From Rickettsia endosymbiont of Culicoides impunctatus (lineage in GTDB: Bacteria > Pseudomonadota > Alphaproteobacteria > Rickettsiales > Rickettsiaceae), in contig CP084573.1 of the NCBI GenBank assembly GCA_020410785.1, forward strand, positions 558,001 through 622,000: a stretch of DNA of 64,000 nucleotides. The letters are read 5' to 3'. The notes below the pieces were generated by a model. That model saw only the letters and a program-made list of their open reading frames with translations, searched no databases and was not told the origin of the DNA. Shown piece after piece: positions 10,337 through 18,933 of the stretch. The position numbers and the translations under genes are program-made. Each line of letters starts with the position of its first letter. Position 1 is the first letter of the stretch.

Positions 10337-10435
10337 GCTTGGGATATCTAAAACTTATTTGCGTTAGCTATAGGAAGCTATTTGTAAAATAGTAATCATC
10401 AAATTTATATTTTTTCAATAACATAATAATTTAAC

Positions 10436-10463
10436 TTGACAATGAATTTTTAATGTGTATATT
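10436..10463 (+). promoter_or_regulatory. Promoter candidate for the efflux locus
   Basis: TTGACA at 10436-10441 and TATATT at 10458-10463 are spaced by 16 bases and lie about 160 bases upstream of the membrane fusion protein start. No other promoter this good was seen closer to the gene, so this is the likely driver of the fusion protein gene, with a leader of roughly 150 bases. Confidence 0.45.
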
Positions 10464-10623
10464 GCATCGGATAAAACGGATGAAAATAGTCGGTTTAGCT
10501 ATTCTTTTAGGAGTTGTAAAATAATAACTCTTATAAATCATAGTGTGTTTAATTAAATAACATAGAGTTATAAGAAACTAATTTGTAAGTGTTGTTTTCT
10601 TACGACTCATAAGGCAGGTAGAT

Positions 10624-11718
10624 ATGGCGTTAATAAGTCGAAGAAAAGTTATATATGGGATATTATTTGTTATAACAGCGATTGTTGTGGTGATAGTTTT
10701 TATTAAAAAAGCAAATGATAAACAAATCCCCGCTCAGCAAGTTGATAATCAAGCGACCATGGTTCCTGTTGAGGTGGTTAAGGCTCAATATTCAGAGGAA
10801 ACAAATGATATATTGGTTACAACAGGCAAAACCTTGCCATATGAAACACATGCAGTTAAAGTCAATGTAACAGGGAGAATTAAAGAGCTTGATTTGCCGA
10901 TAGGTAGTTATGTCAATAAAGGTGATATTTTAGCAGTATTAGATACCACGCAAATTGACTACCTGATTGAACTGGCAAATGAAGAGTATCGTCTTAAAGA
11001 GAAAAAAGCTAATGCGATGAAACAGCTATCGGATAAGAATCTCATTAGCTATACAGAATATGTAAACCACCGCATAGAATATCTTGATGCTAAGCATAAA
11101 TATTATGCATTACTTGATGACAAGACCAATCATTATATTGTTGCTCCGTTAAGTGGCATTGTTGAACGAAAACTTGTTGCTGATGGAGAACTTGTTACAC
11201 AAAAGGATAAAATAGCCGTTCTTTATGATATTCATATTATCAAGGTTGCATTTGATCTCGATGAAAGCGACTATCAAAAATTTAAAAGCTCACCGGATAG
11301 TTATGTTAACATCTATATTCCTGCTTTAGATTTAGCCCTTAAACTAAGCGATTTTAAAACTTCAGAAATTGCTCAAGATAAGAATCACTCAGTCTATATT
11401 GAGGCGTTTATTCCAAATGATGACAATTCAATCACGCCTGGCTTATTTGTTAATGTAAATGTTGTTTTCAATAGCAATAAGCAAAGGATAAAATTACCAA
11501 ACTCAGCTATCTTTTTTGAATCCTATTATTTTGTCTATGTTATTGAGAATAATATAGCTAAAAAAGTAAGGGTTGAAATAGGTGATAGTGATAGTCAAAG
11601 TGTAGAGATAGTTAGTGGTATTAAACCGAATGATCAAGTGGTTATTTCAGGAAAGAAGGGATTGCATGATGGGGCTAAGGTTTCGATTGAAGATGAAACA
11701 ACTAAGTCAGAATTATAA
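10624..11718 (+). CDS. RND/HlyD-type membrane fusion protein
   Basis: A 364-residue periplasmic adaptor of an efflux pump. The start is supported by AAGGCAGG just upstream. One N-terminal membrane anchor (about residues 8-28) is followed by the split lipoyl/barrel-sandwich region: IKELDLPIGSYVNKGDILAVLD on one side and YIVAPLSGIVERKLVADGEL on the other. A short helical hairpin (about residues 115-170) lies between them, followed by beta-barrel and membrane-proximal segments ending in a GIKPNDQVVISG-type motif. The hairpin is short compared with AcrA-type adaptors. The matching RND pump gene lies on the same strand from 17595, but a giant coiled-coil gene sits between them. The substrate is unknown. 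No outer-membrane TolC-type gene is present in the window. Confidence 0.85.
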   Translation: MALISRRKVIYGILFVITAIVVVIVFIKKANDKQIPAQQVDNQATMVPVEVVKAQYSEETNDILVTTGKTLPYETHAVKVNVTGRIKELDLPIGSYVNKGDILAVLDTTQIDYLIELANEEYRLKEKKANAMKQLSDKNLISYTEYVNHRIEYLDAKHKYYALLDDKTNHYIVAPLSGIVERKLVADGELVTQKDKIAVLYDIHIIKVAFDLDESDYQKFKSSPDSYVNIYIPALDLALKLSDFKTSEIAQDKNHSVYIEAFIPNDDNSITPGLFVNVNVVFNSNKQRIKLPNSAIFFESYYFVYVIENNIAKKVRVEIGDSDSQSVEIVSGIKPNDQVVISGKKGLHDGAKVSIEDETTKSEL

Positions 11719-11848
11719 TATAAAAATAATGAAAATAGCTATTAGTGGAACATAAAAATCTGCTATATTATAGAATAGTTAATAACAGGGTAATGTTAAC
11801 CTTCCCCTTATTTATATTGAAAAACTAAAACAAATATTAATTAGATAA

Positions 11849-14800
11849 ATGAAAAAACTATACTTTCTTATGATACTATTATTCTGTAGTTCTGTTCATG
11901 CTGCTGAGGTTGATAATCCAGCTCAACTTAGGAGAATGAATGTAATACAAGCTGGGGAAATACAGACACTAAACAAGAAAAAACAGGCTCTTGAGCAAGA
12001 AGTGGCGAAGCAAGCTGCAGAGCTAGAAGATTCCAAAAATAATAATAACGATAAGAATAGTAACGATAATAATAGCTCAAATTCTTCATCAAGTACTGGA
12101 CAAAGAGCTGCTCCTAGTAATAATCCTACCCCAGAACAATATATTGGTAGTAATAAGCGTATTACTCAAGAGGATACAAACTCTCAAATGGATTCTAAAA
12201 AACATGTAAATGATGATGAAAATCTTGATATTACTACAAAAGATCAAAATACTAAAACTAACCAATCACCAAGTCAGGCAACTGGGAATTCTAGTCAACA
12301 AGCAATAATTTCAGATGATAATAAGCAACCAGACAGCCAAATTGGTCAAAGGGAAGAAGTGAATTTAGAACGGAAAGCACCTTCAGAAAATATTGTGAAA
12401 TTGCATGAGGATATCGAAGTAGCTGAAAAGAGATTATCAGAATTGCAAAACAACATAAGTAATTTGGATAATGAATACACGAAGAAAAAACTAGCATTTG
12501 AGAAACTAGAAAAATTAGAATCCCAATTATCTAAGCAACCTGAGATAAAAACTAATTCATTTAGTCAGCAGGCTCAACAAAATAGAGCTGGTTCACAACA
12601 ACAGATGGGAAGTTTGGTTCAAGAACCAGAATTAAAGAATGCACAGGCTAAGGTTAAAGCAGCTGAAGCTATAGTACCAAAGGAGGACAAGGTATTAGCA
12701 AAGGCTACTGAAAAAACACAACAACAGACAGAAGTTTTGCCTCGACAACAAAATGCTGCAGATCAAGCTGCAAAAGATGAGGTAGATAACGCTGCACAAG
12801 TTAAGAGAGCAGCTTTGACTACACAAGCAGCAGACTTGGCTGACCAACGAGCAGATTTGGCTACAAGAGACGCAGCTTTGACTGCAGCGGAGCAAGTTGT
12901 AAAAGATAAGACAGCAGATTTGGCTACAAGAGACGCAGCTTTGGCTACAGCGGAGCAAGCTGTAAAAGATAAGACAGTAGCTTTGGCTGCAGCGGAGAAA
13001 GAGAAAGCTGCAGCGGTTAAAGCTCACGAAGATGCTAAACTATTTGCCAAAACTGAGCAAGATAAGTTGGCTGCAGAGCTTAAAGATGCACAGGCTAAGA
13101 TAGTAACTGTAACTAAAGAAAAAGATGCTTTAGTTAAGACCCACGAAGCTACGATAGCAGAGAAGGATAAGAATTTAGCAGATGCTAAGAAGGTTAATGA
13201 AGAGTCAAAAGCACAGATAGCAGCTTTGAATAAAGAGAAAGATGCTGCACAGGCTGAGATAGAAAAGAATACACTAGCATTAGAAGAGGCTAAGAAGGTT
13301 AATGAAAACTCAGATGCCAAGATAGCAGCTTTGAATGAAGAAAAAGAGGCAGCGGTTAAAGATGCAGCAGATAAGACAGCAGCTTTGACTACACAAGCAG
13401 CAGATTTGGCTAACCAACGAGTAGCTTTGGATACAAGAACAACAGAGTTGACTGCAGCGGAGCAAGTTGTACAACAACAGACAGCAGCTTTGGCTGCAAA
13501 AGACGCAGATTTGGCTAACCAACGAGTAGCTTTGGATACAAGAACAACAGAGTTGACTGCAGCGGAGCAAGTTGTACAACAACAGACAGCAGCCTTGACT
13601 ACACAAGCAGCAGATTTGGCTAACCAACGAGTAGCTTTGGATACAAGAACAACAGAGTTGACTGCAGCGGAGCAAGTTGTACAACAACAGACAGCGGCTT
13701 TGACTACACAAGCAGCAGATTTGGCTAACCAACGAGTAGCTTTGGATACAAGAACAACAGAGTTGACTGCAGCGGAGCAAGTTGTACAACAACAGACAGC
13801 AGCTTTGACTACACAAGCAGCAGATTTGGCTAACCAACGAGTAGCTTTGGATACAAGAGCAACAGAGTTGACTGCAGCGGAGCAAGTTGTACAACAACAG
13901 ACAGCAGCTTTGGCTGCAAAAGACGCAGATTTGGCTAACCAACGAGTAGCTTTGGATACAAGAACAACAGAGTTGACTGCAGCGGAGCAAGTTGTACAAC
14001 AACAGACAGCAGCTTTGACTACACAAGCAGCAGATTTGGCTAACCAACGAGTAGCTTTGGATACAAGAACAACAGAGTTGACTGCAGCGGAGCAAGTTGT
14101 ACAACAACAGACAGCAGCTTTGACTACACAAGCAGCAGATTTGGCTAACCAACGAGTAGCTTTGGATACAAGAACAACAGAGTTGACTGCAGCGGAGCAA
14201 GTTGTACAACAACAGACAGCGGCTTTGACTACACAAGCAGCAGATTTGGCTAACCAACGAGTAGCTTTGGATACAAGAACAACAGAGTTGACTGCAGCGG
14301 AGCAAGTTGTACAACAACAGACAGCAGCTTTGGCTGCAAAAGACGCAGATTTGGCTAACCAACGAGTAGCTTTGGATACAAGAACAACAGAGTTGACTGC
14401 AGCGGAGCAAGTTGTACAACAACAGACAGCAGCTTTGGCTGCAAAAGACGCAGATTTGGCTAACCAACGAGTAGCTTTGGATACAAGAACAACAGAGTTG
14501 ACTGCAGCGGAGCAAGTTGTACAACAACAGACAGCAGCTTTGACTACACAAGCAGCAGATTTGGCTAACCAACGAGTAGCTTTGGATACAAGAACAACAG
14601 AGTTGACTGCAGCGGAGCAAGTTGTACAACAACAGACAGCAGCTTTGACTGCAAAAGACGCAGATTTGGCTAACCAACGAGTAGCTTTGGATACAAGAAC
14701 AACAGAGTTGACTGCAGCGGAGCAAGTTGTACAACAACAGACAGCAGCTTTGACTACACAAGCAGCAGATTTGGCTAACCAACGAGTAGCTTTGGATACA

Positions 14801-17584
14801 AGAGCAACAGAGTTGACTGCAGCGGAGCAAGTTGTACAACAACAGACAGCAGCTTTGACTACACAAGCAGCAGATTTGGCTAACCAACGAGTAGCTTTGG
14901 ATACAAGAGCAACAGAGTTGACTGCAGTGGAGCAAGTTGTACAACAACAGACAGCAGCTTTGGCTGCAAAAGACGCAGATTTGGCTAACCAACGAGTAGC
15001 TTTGGATACAAGAACAACAGAGTTGACTGCAGCGGAGCAAGTTGTACAACAACAGACAGCAGCTTTGGCTAAAGAGAAAGAAGATGCACAGGCTGCGATA
15101 GAAAAGAATACACTAGCATTAGAAGATGCTAAACAACTTGTCAAAACTGAACAAGATAATTTGCAAAAAGTTCAGGCTGAAGCTCAGGCTAAGCTGGCTA
15201 CAGCGGAGCAAGAAAAAGCTGCAGCGGTTAAGGCTTATGAAGATGCTAAACTACTTGCCAAAGCTGAGCAAGATAAGTTGGCTGCAGATCTTAAAGCTGC
15301 ACAAGCTGAGATAGTAACTGTGACTGAAGAAAAAGATGCGTTAGTTAAGACCCACGAAGCTACGATAGTAGAGAAGGAAAAATCATTAGTAGCTGTTAAA
15401 GATGATACAGTAAACAAGGAGATAAAGGTTTTTGATGATAAACATGCTAAGAAAGAGGAAGTTTTAGCCATAGAAGAGGAAGAGATAGATAAGCAAGCAG
15501 AAAATATTAATAGTCAGTATGCTAAGGATGTGGAGGCTCTTGTAAAAGAAGAGGAAGCTATAAATGAGCGAGTAGAAGCTATTGATAATGATCATGCTAA
15601 TGATGTGGAGTTATTAGCAAAAGAAGAAAGGGAAATGAGAGAAGAGATAGAAAATATTGATGATGACTATGTTAAAGGTGTGAAAATCTTAACAAAAGAA
15701 ATGGAAGCAATAAAAATACAGATGAAAGATATTGATAATGAGCGTACACAGGATGTGCAAGAGTTCAAAATAAAAGAAAAAAAGAGAGTTAAGCAGATAA
15801 AAGAGCTTGAGAATCAGTGTGCACTGCTTACTGGACAAGCCCAAGAAGCTTTAAAGAATCAAATAACTAAACAGATAGAAGAGAATGACAGTCAGCGTAA
15901 AAAAGATGTAGAGAATTTCGAAAAAAATGAGGAAAAAAGAGAGCAAGCGATACAAGTACTTAAGGAGAAGCAAATAGCTGGTTTGCGAGCCTTTGAAAGA
16001 GGTGACAAAAAAAGAGAGCAAGCGATACAAGATCTTCAGACGAAGTACGAGAATGCTCAGAGATTCTTTGCGGGAAAAGAGGAAGAAAGAGCCAAAGAGC
16101 TAGAAGAACTTCGGGATAAAGATGAGAATGCTAAGCGAAACTTTGGAAAAATTGAAAAAACAAGAAAAGAAGGGATAACCAAGGCTGATGAGGAATATGA
16201 GAAGGCTAAGCAAGCCTTTGGAAGAGGTGAGAAAAAGAGAGAGAAAGATATGACAGCACTTCTGGATAAGCATGCGAGTGCTCGGACAAACTTCAAAACA
16301 AAAGATGGAGAAAGAATGCAAGAGATACAAGATTGTATAGAGGGAAAGACGAACCTTCAGGGAGTCTACGCTAAATATGAGCAGGACACGATTAAAGAGG
16401 TACAGGAACATAGGGTTCAGCGTGATGCTGATTGTCAAACCTTCACAAAAGAAGCGAAGAAACTAACTGATGATATACAGAAACTTGAGGTGAAGTACAG
16501 GAGTAGTCATAACAAAGAAACATTAGATAAACAAATACAAGAAGCTAAGAACAAACTTAAACTTGCTCAGAAAAAGTTTGAAAAAGAGGATGATGACAAA
16601 AATAACTTGATACAAGATATACTGAATAAACGTACAGAGGCTGGTAAGTTACTCACAAAAAATGTGGAAAAAATAGATGAGAAGTTAAAAGAGTTGAACA
16701 TGAAGCAGGAGAATGGTCAGCAATTCTTTGAGAAAAAAGAGGAAGAAAGAGCCAAAGAGCTAACAACACTTCAGGATAAGCATGCCGTTGAGCAAAGAAG
16801 TTTAGTAACGGCTGAGAAAAAAAGAGCTGATAAACTAACAAAGCTTGATGCTGGCTATGATAAGGCTGAGCAAGGCTTCTTCAGAAGTAAGAAAAGAAGA
16901 GCTAAAGAGATAAAAGATCTTGAGGAAAAGCATGAGAAAGTTCGGGGAGCTTCTATAAAAAATAATAAGAAAAGAGCTGACGATCTAAAAAATCTTCAGG
17001 ATGAGCATGCACGGCTTCGTCAAGAATTCGAAAAAAAAGAAGACGAAATAAAGAAAGAGATGCAAGCACTTAAATATATGACTGGGGATGCTCTTGCTTT
17101 GCAAGCTTTGGGAAAAACAAAGGTGCCACTAAATAAGAAGGCGAATGTTCCGGGAGTCCGGAGACAGCCCGTTAATCAACAAAACTTATCAGTAAAAGCA
17201 GCCAATCAAGAGTTAGCTAAAACGCACAATGAAATGAAAAAGATACAGGGAAGCAGTACACCATTGAATAGTAATAATAACAGTAGTGTAACTTCTAGAA
17301 GCAATCGTTCAATTAGTATATCTAGTGTAGGTAGTGTAGGTGATTTGACATCATCGCCAACTAATCAAGTTGTTGAAACTAACATATCAGGAGAAAAACA
17401 GAACAAGACTCAACTTGTAACTACAACTCCTGTTCAGGTAATTAGTCGAGAAACATTAGTAGGAGCTACCCCTAAAGTTATTAAGGAAGAAGATGGCTTA
17501 AGCACCAAAACCAAGTCCACTATTTCAGTAAAAAAACCGGTTGTACCGACGAAAACAATAACACCATATAAGAAAGCATCATAA
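11849..17584 (+). CDS. Giant exported coiled-coil repeat protein
   Basis: A 1911-residue protein of unrecognised function. It begins with a Sec signal peptide (MKKLYFLMILLFCSSVHA, probable cleavage before AEVDN). Zones: residues about 50-180 are Asn/Ser/Gln-rich and disordered-looking; about 180-510 form heptad-like helices; about 511-1071 hold 16 near-identical 35-residue repeats rich in Ala, Gln, Thr and Leu; 1199-1726 hold degenerate 25-residue repeats rich in Lys, Glu and Arg; the last 170 residues are Ser/Thr/Asn-rich. No membrane segment after the signal, no beta-barrel, no lipobox and no catalytic motif were seen. It starts 130 bp after a membrane fusion protein gene and ends 10 bp before the RND pump gene, so it is embedded in an efflux locus. 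A periplasmic or surface fibre or scaffold is possible (inference). Confidence 0.8.
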   Translation: MKKLYFLMILLFCSSVHAAEVDNPAQLRRMNVIQAGEIQTLNKKKQALEQEVAKQAAELEDSKNNNNDKNSNDNNSSNSSSSTGQRAAPSNNPTPEQYIGSNKRITQEDTNSQMDSKKHVNDDENLDITTKDQNTKTNQSPSQATGNSSQQAIISDDNKQPDSQIGQREEVNLERKAPSENIVKLHEDIEVAEKRLSELQNNISNLDNEYTKKKLAFEKLEKLESQLSKQPEIKTNSFSQQAQQNRAGSQQQMGSLVQEPELKNAQAKVKAAEAIVPKEDKVLAKATEKTQQQTEVLPRQQNAADQAAKDEVDNAAQVKRAALTTQAADLADQRADLATRDAALTAAEQVVKDKTADLATRDAALATAEQAVKDKTVALAAAEKEKAAAVKAHEDAKLFAKTEQDKLAAELKDAQAKIVTVTKEKDALVKTHEATIAEKDKNLADAKKVNEESKAQIAALNKEKDAAQAEIEKNTLALEEAKKVNENSDAKIAALNEEKEAAVKDAADKTAALTTQAADLANQRVALDTRTTELTAAEQVVQQQTAALAAKDADLANQRVALDTRTTELTAAEQVVQQQTAALTTQAADLANQRVALDTRTTELTAAEQVVQQQTAALTTQAADLANQRVALDTRTTELTAAEQVVQQQTAALTTQAADLANQRVALDTRATELTAAEQVVQQQTAALAAKDADLANQRVALDTRTTELTAAEQVVQQQTAALTTQAADLANQRVALDTRTTELTAAEQVVQQQTAALTTQAADLANQRVALDTRTTELTAAEQVVQQQTAALTTQAADLANQRVALDTRTTELTAAEQVVQQQTAALAAKDADLANQRVALDTRTTELTAAEQVVQQQTAALAAKDADLANQRVALDTRTTELTAAEQVVQQQTAALTTQAADLANQRVALDTRTTELTAAEQVVQQQTAALTAKDADLANQRVALDTRTTELTAAEQVVQQQTAALTTQAADLANQRVALDTRATELTAAEQVVQQQTAALTTQAADLANQRVALDTRATELTAVEQVVQQQTAALAAKDADLANQRVALDTRTTELTAAEQVVQQQTAALAKEKEDAQAAIEKNTLALEDAKQLVKTEQDNLQKVQAEAQAKLATAEQEKAAAVKAYEDAKLLAKAEQDKLAADLKAAQAEIVTVTEEKDALVKTHEATIVEKEKSLVAVKDDTVNKEIKVFDDKHAKKEEVLAIEEEEIDKQAENINSQYAKDVEALVKEEEAINERVEAIDNDHANDVELLAKEEREMREEIENIDDDYVKGVKILTKEMEAIKIQMKDIDNERTQDVQEFKIKEKKRVKQIKELENQCALLTGQAQEALKNQITKQIEENDSQRKKDVENFEKNEEKREQAIQVLKEKQIAGLRAFERGDKKREQAIQDLQTKYENAQRFFAGKEEERAKELEELRDKDENAKRNFGKIEKTRKEGITKADEEYEKAKQAFGRGEKKREKDMTALLDKHASARTNFKTKDGERMQEIQDCIEGKTNLQGVYAKYEQDTIKEVQEHRVQRDADCQTFTKEAKKLTDDIQKLEVKYRSSHNKETLDKQIQEAKNKLKLAQKKFEKEDDDKNNLIQDILNKRTEAGKLLTKNVEKIDEKLKELNMKQENGQQFFEKKEEERAKELTTLQDKHAVEQRSLVTAEKKRADKLTKLDAGYDKAEQGFFRSKKRRAKEIKDLEEKHEKVRGASIKNNKKRADDLKNLQDEHARLRQEFEKKEDEIKKEMQALKYMTGDALALQALGKTKVPLNKKANVPGVRRQPVNQQNLSVKAANQELAKTHNEMKKIQGSSTPLNSNNNSSVTSRSNRSISISSVGSVGDLTSSPTNQVVETNISGEKQNKTQLVTTTPVQVISRETLVGATPKVIKEEDGLSTKTKSTISVKKPVVPTKTITPYKKAS
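13379..15062 (+). repeat. 16-copy 105-bp in-frame tandem array
   Basis: The phrase GATTTGGCTAACC starts at 13403 and then exactly every 105 bp to 14978, giving 16 units of 35 codons. Thirty-five residues equal five heptads. Two module types alternate irregularly: TTQAAD and AAKDAD at the unit start. Unit 13 (near 14650) is a hybrid, TAKDAD. Rare variants (RATEL in units 5, 14 and 15; GCGGCT in units 4 and 9) are shared between non-adjacent units. This pattern points to recent unequal crossover or gene conversion. Long open frames on the minus strand across this array are by-products of its composition. Confidence 0.95.
15443..17026 (+). repeat. Degenerate 25-residue repeat region
   Basis: Within the giant coiled-coil gene, three blocks repeat with a 25-residue period. 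The first is residues 1199-1323 (five units, for example YAKDVEALVKEEEAIN). The second is 1357-1481 (five units, pattern F-x-x-x-E/D-K-K-R-E, then L or I, then K-x-x-x-A). The third is 1627-1726 (four units, for example FEKKEEERAKELTTLQ). Units share pattern rather than DNA identity, so this is an old repeat compared with the 35-residue array. Twenty-five residues fit two heptads plus one hendecad. Confidence 0.75.
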
Positions 17585-17594
17585 AAACAGGTTT

Positions 17595-18005
17595 ATGATA
17601 AAAAAATTGTTGGAACATAGTAGCATTTTTATGGTGATCAATATTGTGGTGGTACTGTTTGGTATATACACATATTTGCAGCTAAAAATTCAACTTTTAC
17701 CCAATATACCTATTTCAAATATTTACATTTCGATCATCAACCCGAACGTCAGACCGGATTTGATAGAGAAATACATTACTAAACCTTTTGAAGAGGTTTT
17801 TTCACATGTTGATGGTCTTGAGTCGATTCTTGCTGTTAGTCAGCTAGGAGAAAGTAAAATAACGTTAAGTATTGCCAAGAAAGTTCCGATAGAACAAGCA
17901 ATTAACCAAGTTAGAGATTTGATACTAAAAAATAAGGCTCTCTTGCCAGAGGGAGCTAAAGACCCGATAATTTCCACTGAAAGCTTTTCTGCTTTACCAA
18001 TGATG
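17595..18005 (+). pseudogene. RND efflux pump, 5' fragment (split by IS630-type element)
   Basis: The first 137 codons of an RND-family inner-membrane pump. It begins with a membrane helix (IFMVINIVVVLFGIYTYL) followed by the typical first periplasmic segment with LLPNIPISNIYISI and YITKPFEEVFSHVDG. The frame runs into an IS630-type element at 18008 and stops at 18023 after a few foreign codons. Removing the element and one copy of the TA target (926 bp) joins it in frame to the 3' fragment, giving an intact 1000-residue pump. It starts 10 bp after the coiled-coil gene, consistent with one operon. As it stands the pump is probably non-functional, unless the element excises or the two fragments assemble. 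Confidence 0.85.
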
Positions 18006-18007
18006 TA

Positions 18008-18931
18008 TAGTAAAGGCAGTTGAGTTATGTTAGTGATTGTGATAATATAAAATGAAAAATGTCAACTAGCCCATACAGTATAGATTTAAGAGAAAAAGTA
18101 ATAAAATATCTAGAAGCAGGAAATAGTCAAAGGTCAGCATCTAGAGTTTTTCAATTGAGCCCTACAACAGTAAATACATGGCATGTAAGGTATAAGAAAG
18201 AAGGTCATTATCAAGCAAGGAAGTATAAAGGAGCAAAGCCTAGTATAGAAATGGATGATTTTATCAAGTATGTAGAAGAAAATCCTAATAGCAAAACGGA
18301 AGATATTGGTAAGAAATTTGGGATAAGCGCTAGTGGGGCAAGATATTGGCTAAGACAATTGGGATTTAGTTATAAAAAAAGCCTTTACCTATGTGGAAGC
18401 TAATGCTGAAAAGCGATGTAAGTATTTAGAAGATATCAAAGATCTAGCTACAGATGCGCTTGTGTATATAGATGAGAGCGGAATAGAGATGAACATTACC
18501 CAAGATAGAGGTTGGGGAAAGAAAGGTCAAACACTACAAGCAAAGAAGAGTGGGAAGTATTACCAAAGGACGAATATTATAGCAGGTTTGGTAGGTAATA
18601 AATCTATAGCCCCTTTTGTATTCAATGGCACCTGTAATACCGAACTATTTAATAATTGGGTAGAGCAATTTTTGATAAAAGAGCTTATAGCTGGTCAAGT
18701 TGTGATTTTAGACAATGCTGCTTTTCATAAGTCTAAGAAGACTAAAGATTTAATAGAATCAGTAGGATGTAGGGTAATATTTTTACCACCTTACTCTCCT
18801 GACCTAAATCCAATAGAGAAATTTTGGGCTAATATGAAAAGGTGGATTAAACAAAAAATCGGGCTTTCACAAGAATTGTATAACACCATTTGTGCATTCT
18901 TTGCTGCAACATAACTTAACTGCTTTTACTA
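18008..18931 (+). mobile_element. IS630-type insertion sequence
   Basis: A 924-bp element with imperfect terminal inverted repeats: TAGTAAAGGCAGTTGAGTTA on the left, against TAGTAAAAGCAGTTAAGTTA read inward from the right end. It is flanked by TA on both sides (18006-18007 and 18932-18933), the dinucleotide target duplication typical of the IS630/Tc1-mariner group. It lies inside an RND pump gene in the same direction as the host gene. The fit of host reading frames on both sides shows a clean insertion with no further loss. Confidence 0.9.
18059..18914 (+). CDS. IS630-family transposase in two frames
   Basis: The first frame (18059-18403) encodes the helix-turn-helix half: YSIDLREKVIKYLEAGNSQR, then a second DNA-binding segment and GISASGARYWLRQLGF. 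The second frame (from about 18380 to 18914) encodes the DDE catalytic half: YIDESGIE, VVILDNAAFHKSKKTKDL and PYSPDLNPIEKFW, supplying the two Asp and the Glu. They join at a run of seven A (18373-18379): a +1 shift there gives SYKKAFTYVEANAEKR, the normal family sequence. This is either programmed frameshifting or a single-base indel in the A run. GTG at 18393 could be a weak separate start. The catalytic residues are intact. Confidence 0.85.
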
Positions 18932-18933
18932 TA

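Noticed and set aside
13024-15144. Minus-strand open frames of 706 and 580 codons across the 35-residue repeat array
   Set aside because: They are the complement of a stop-poor, highly repetitive coding array. Their products are Cys/Ser/Ala-rich repeats with no start signal, and the plus-strand frame has a signal peptide and heptad pattern.
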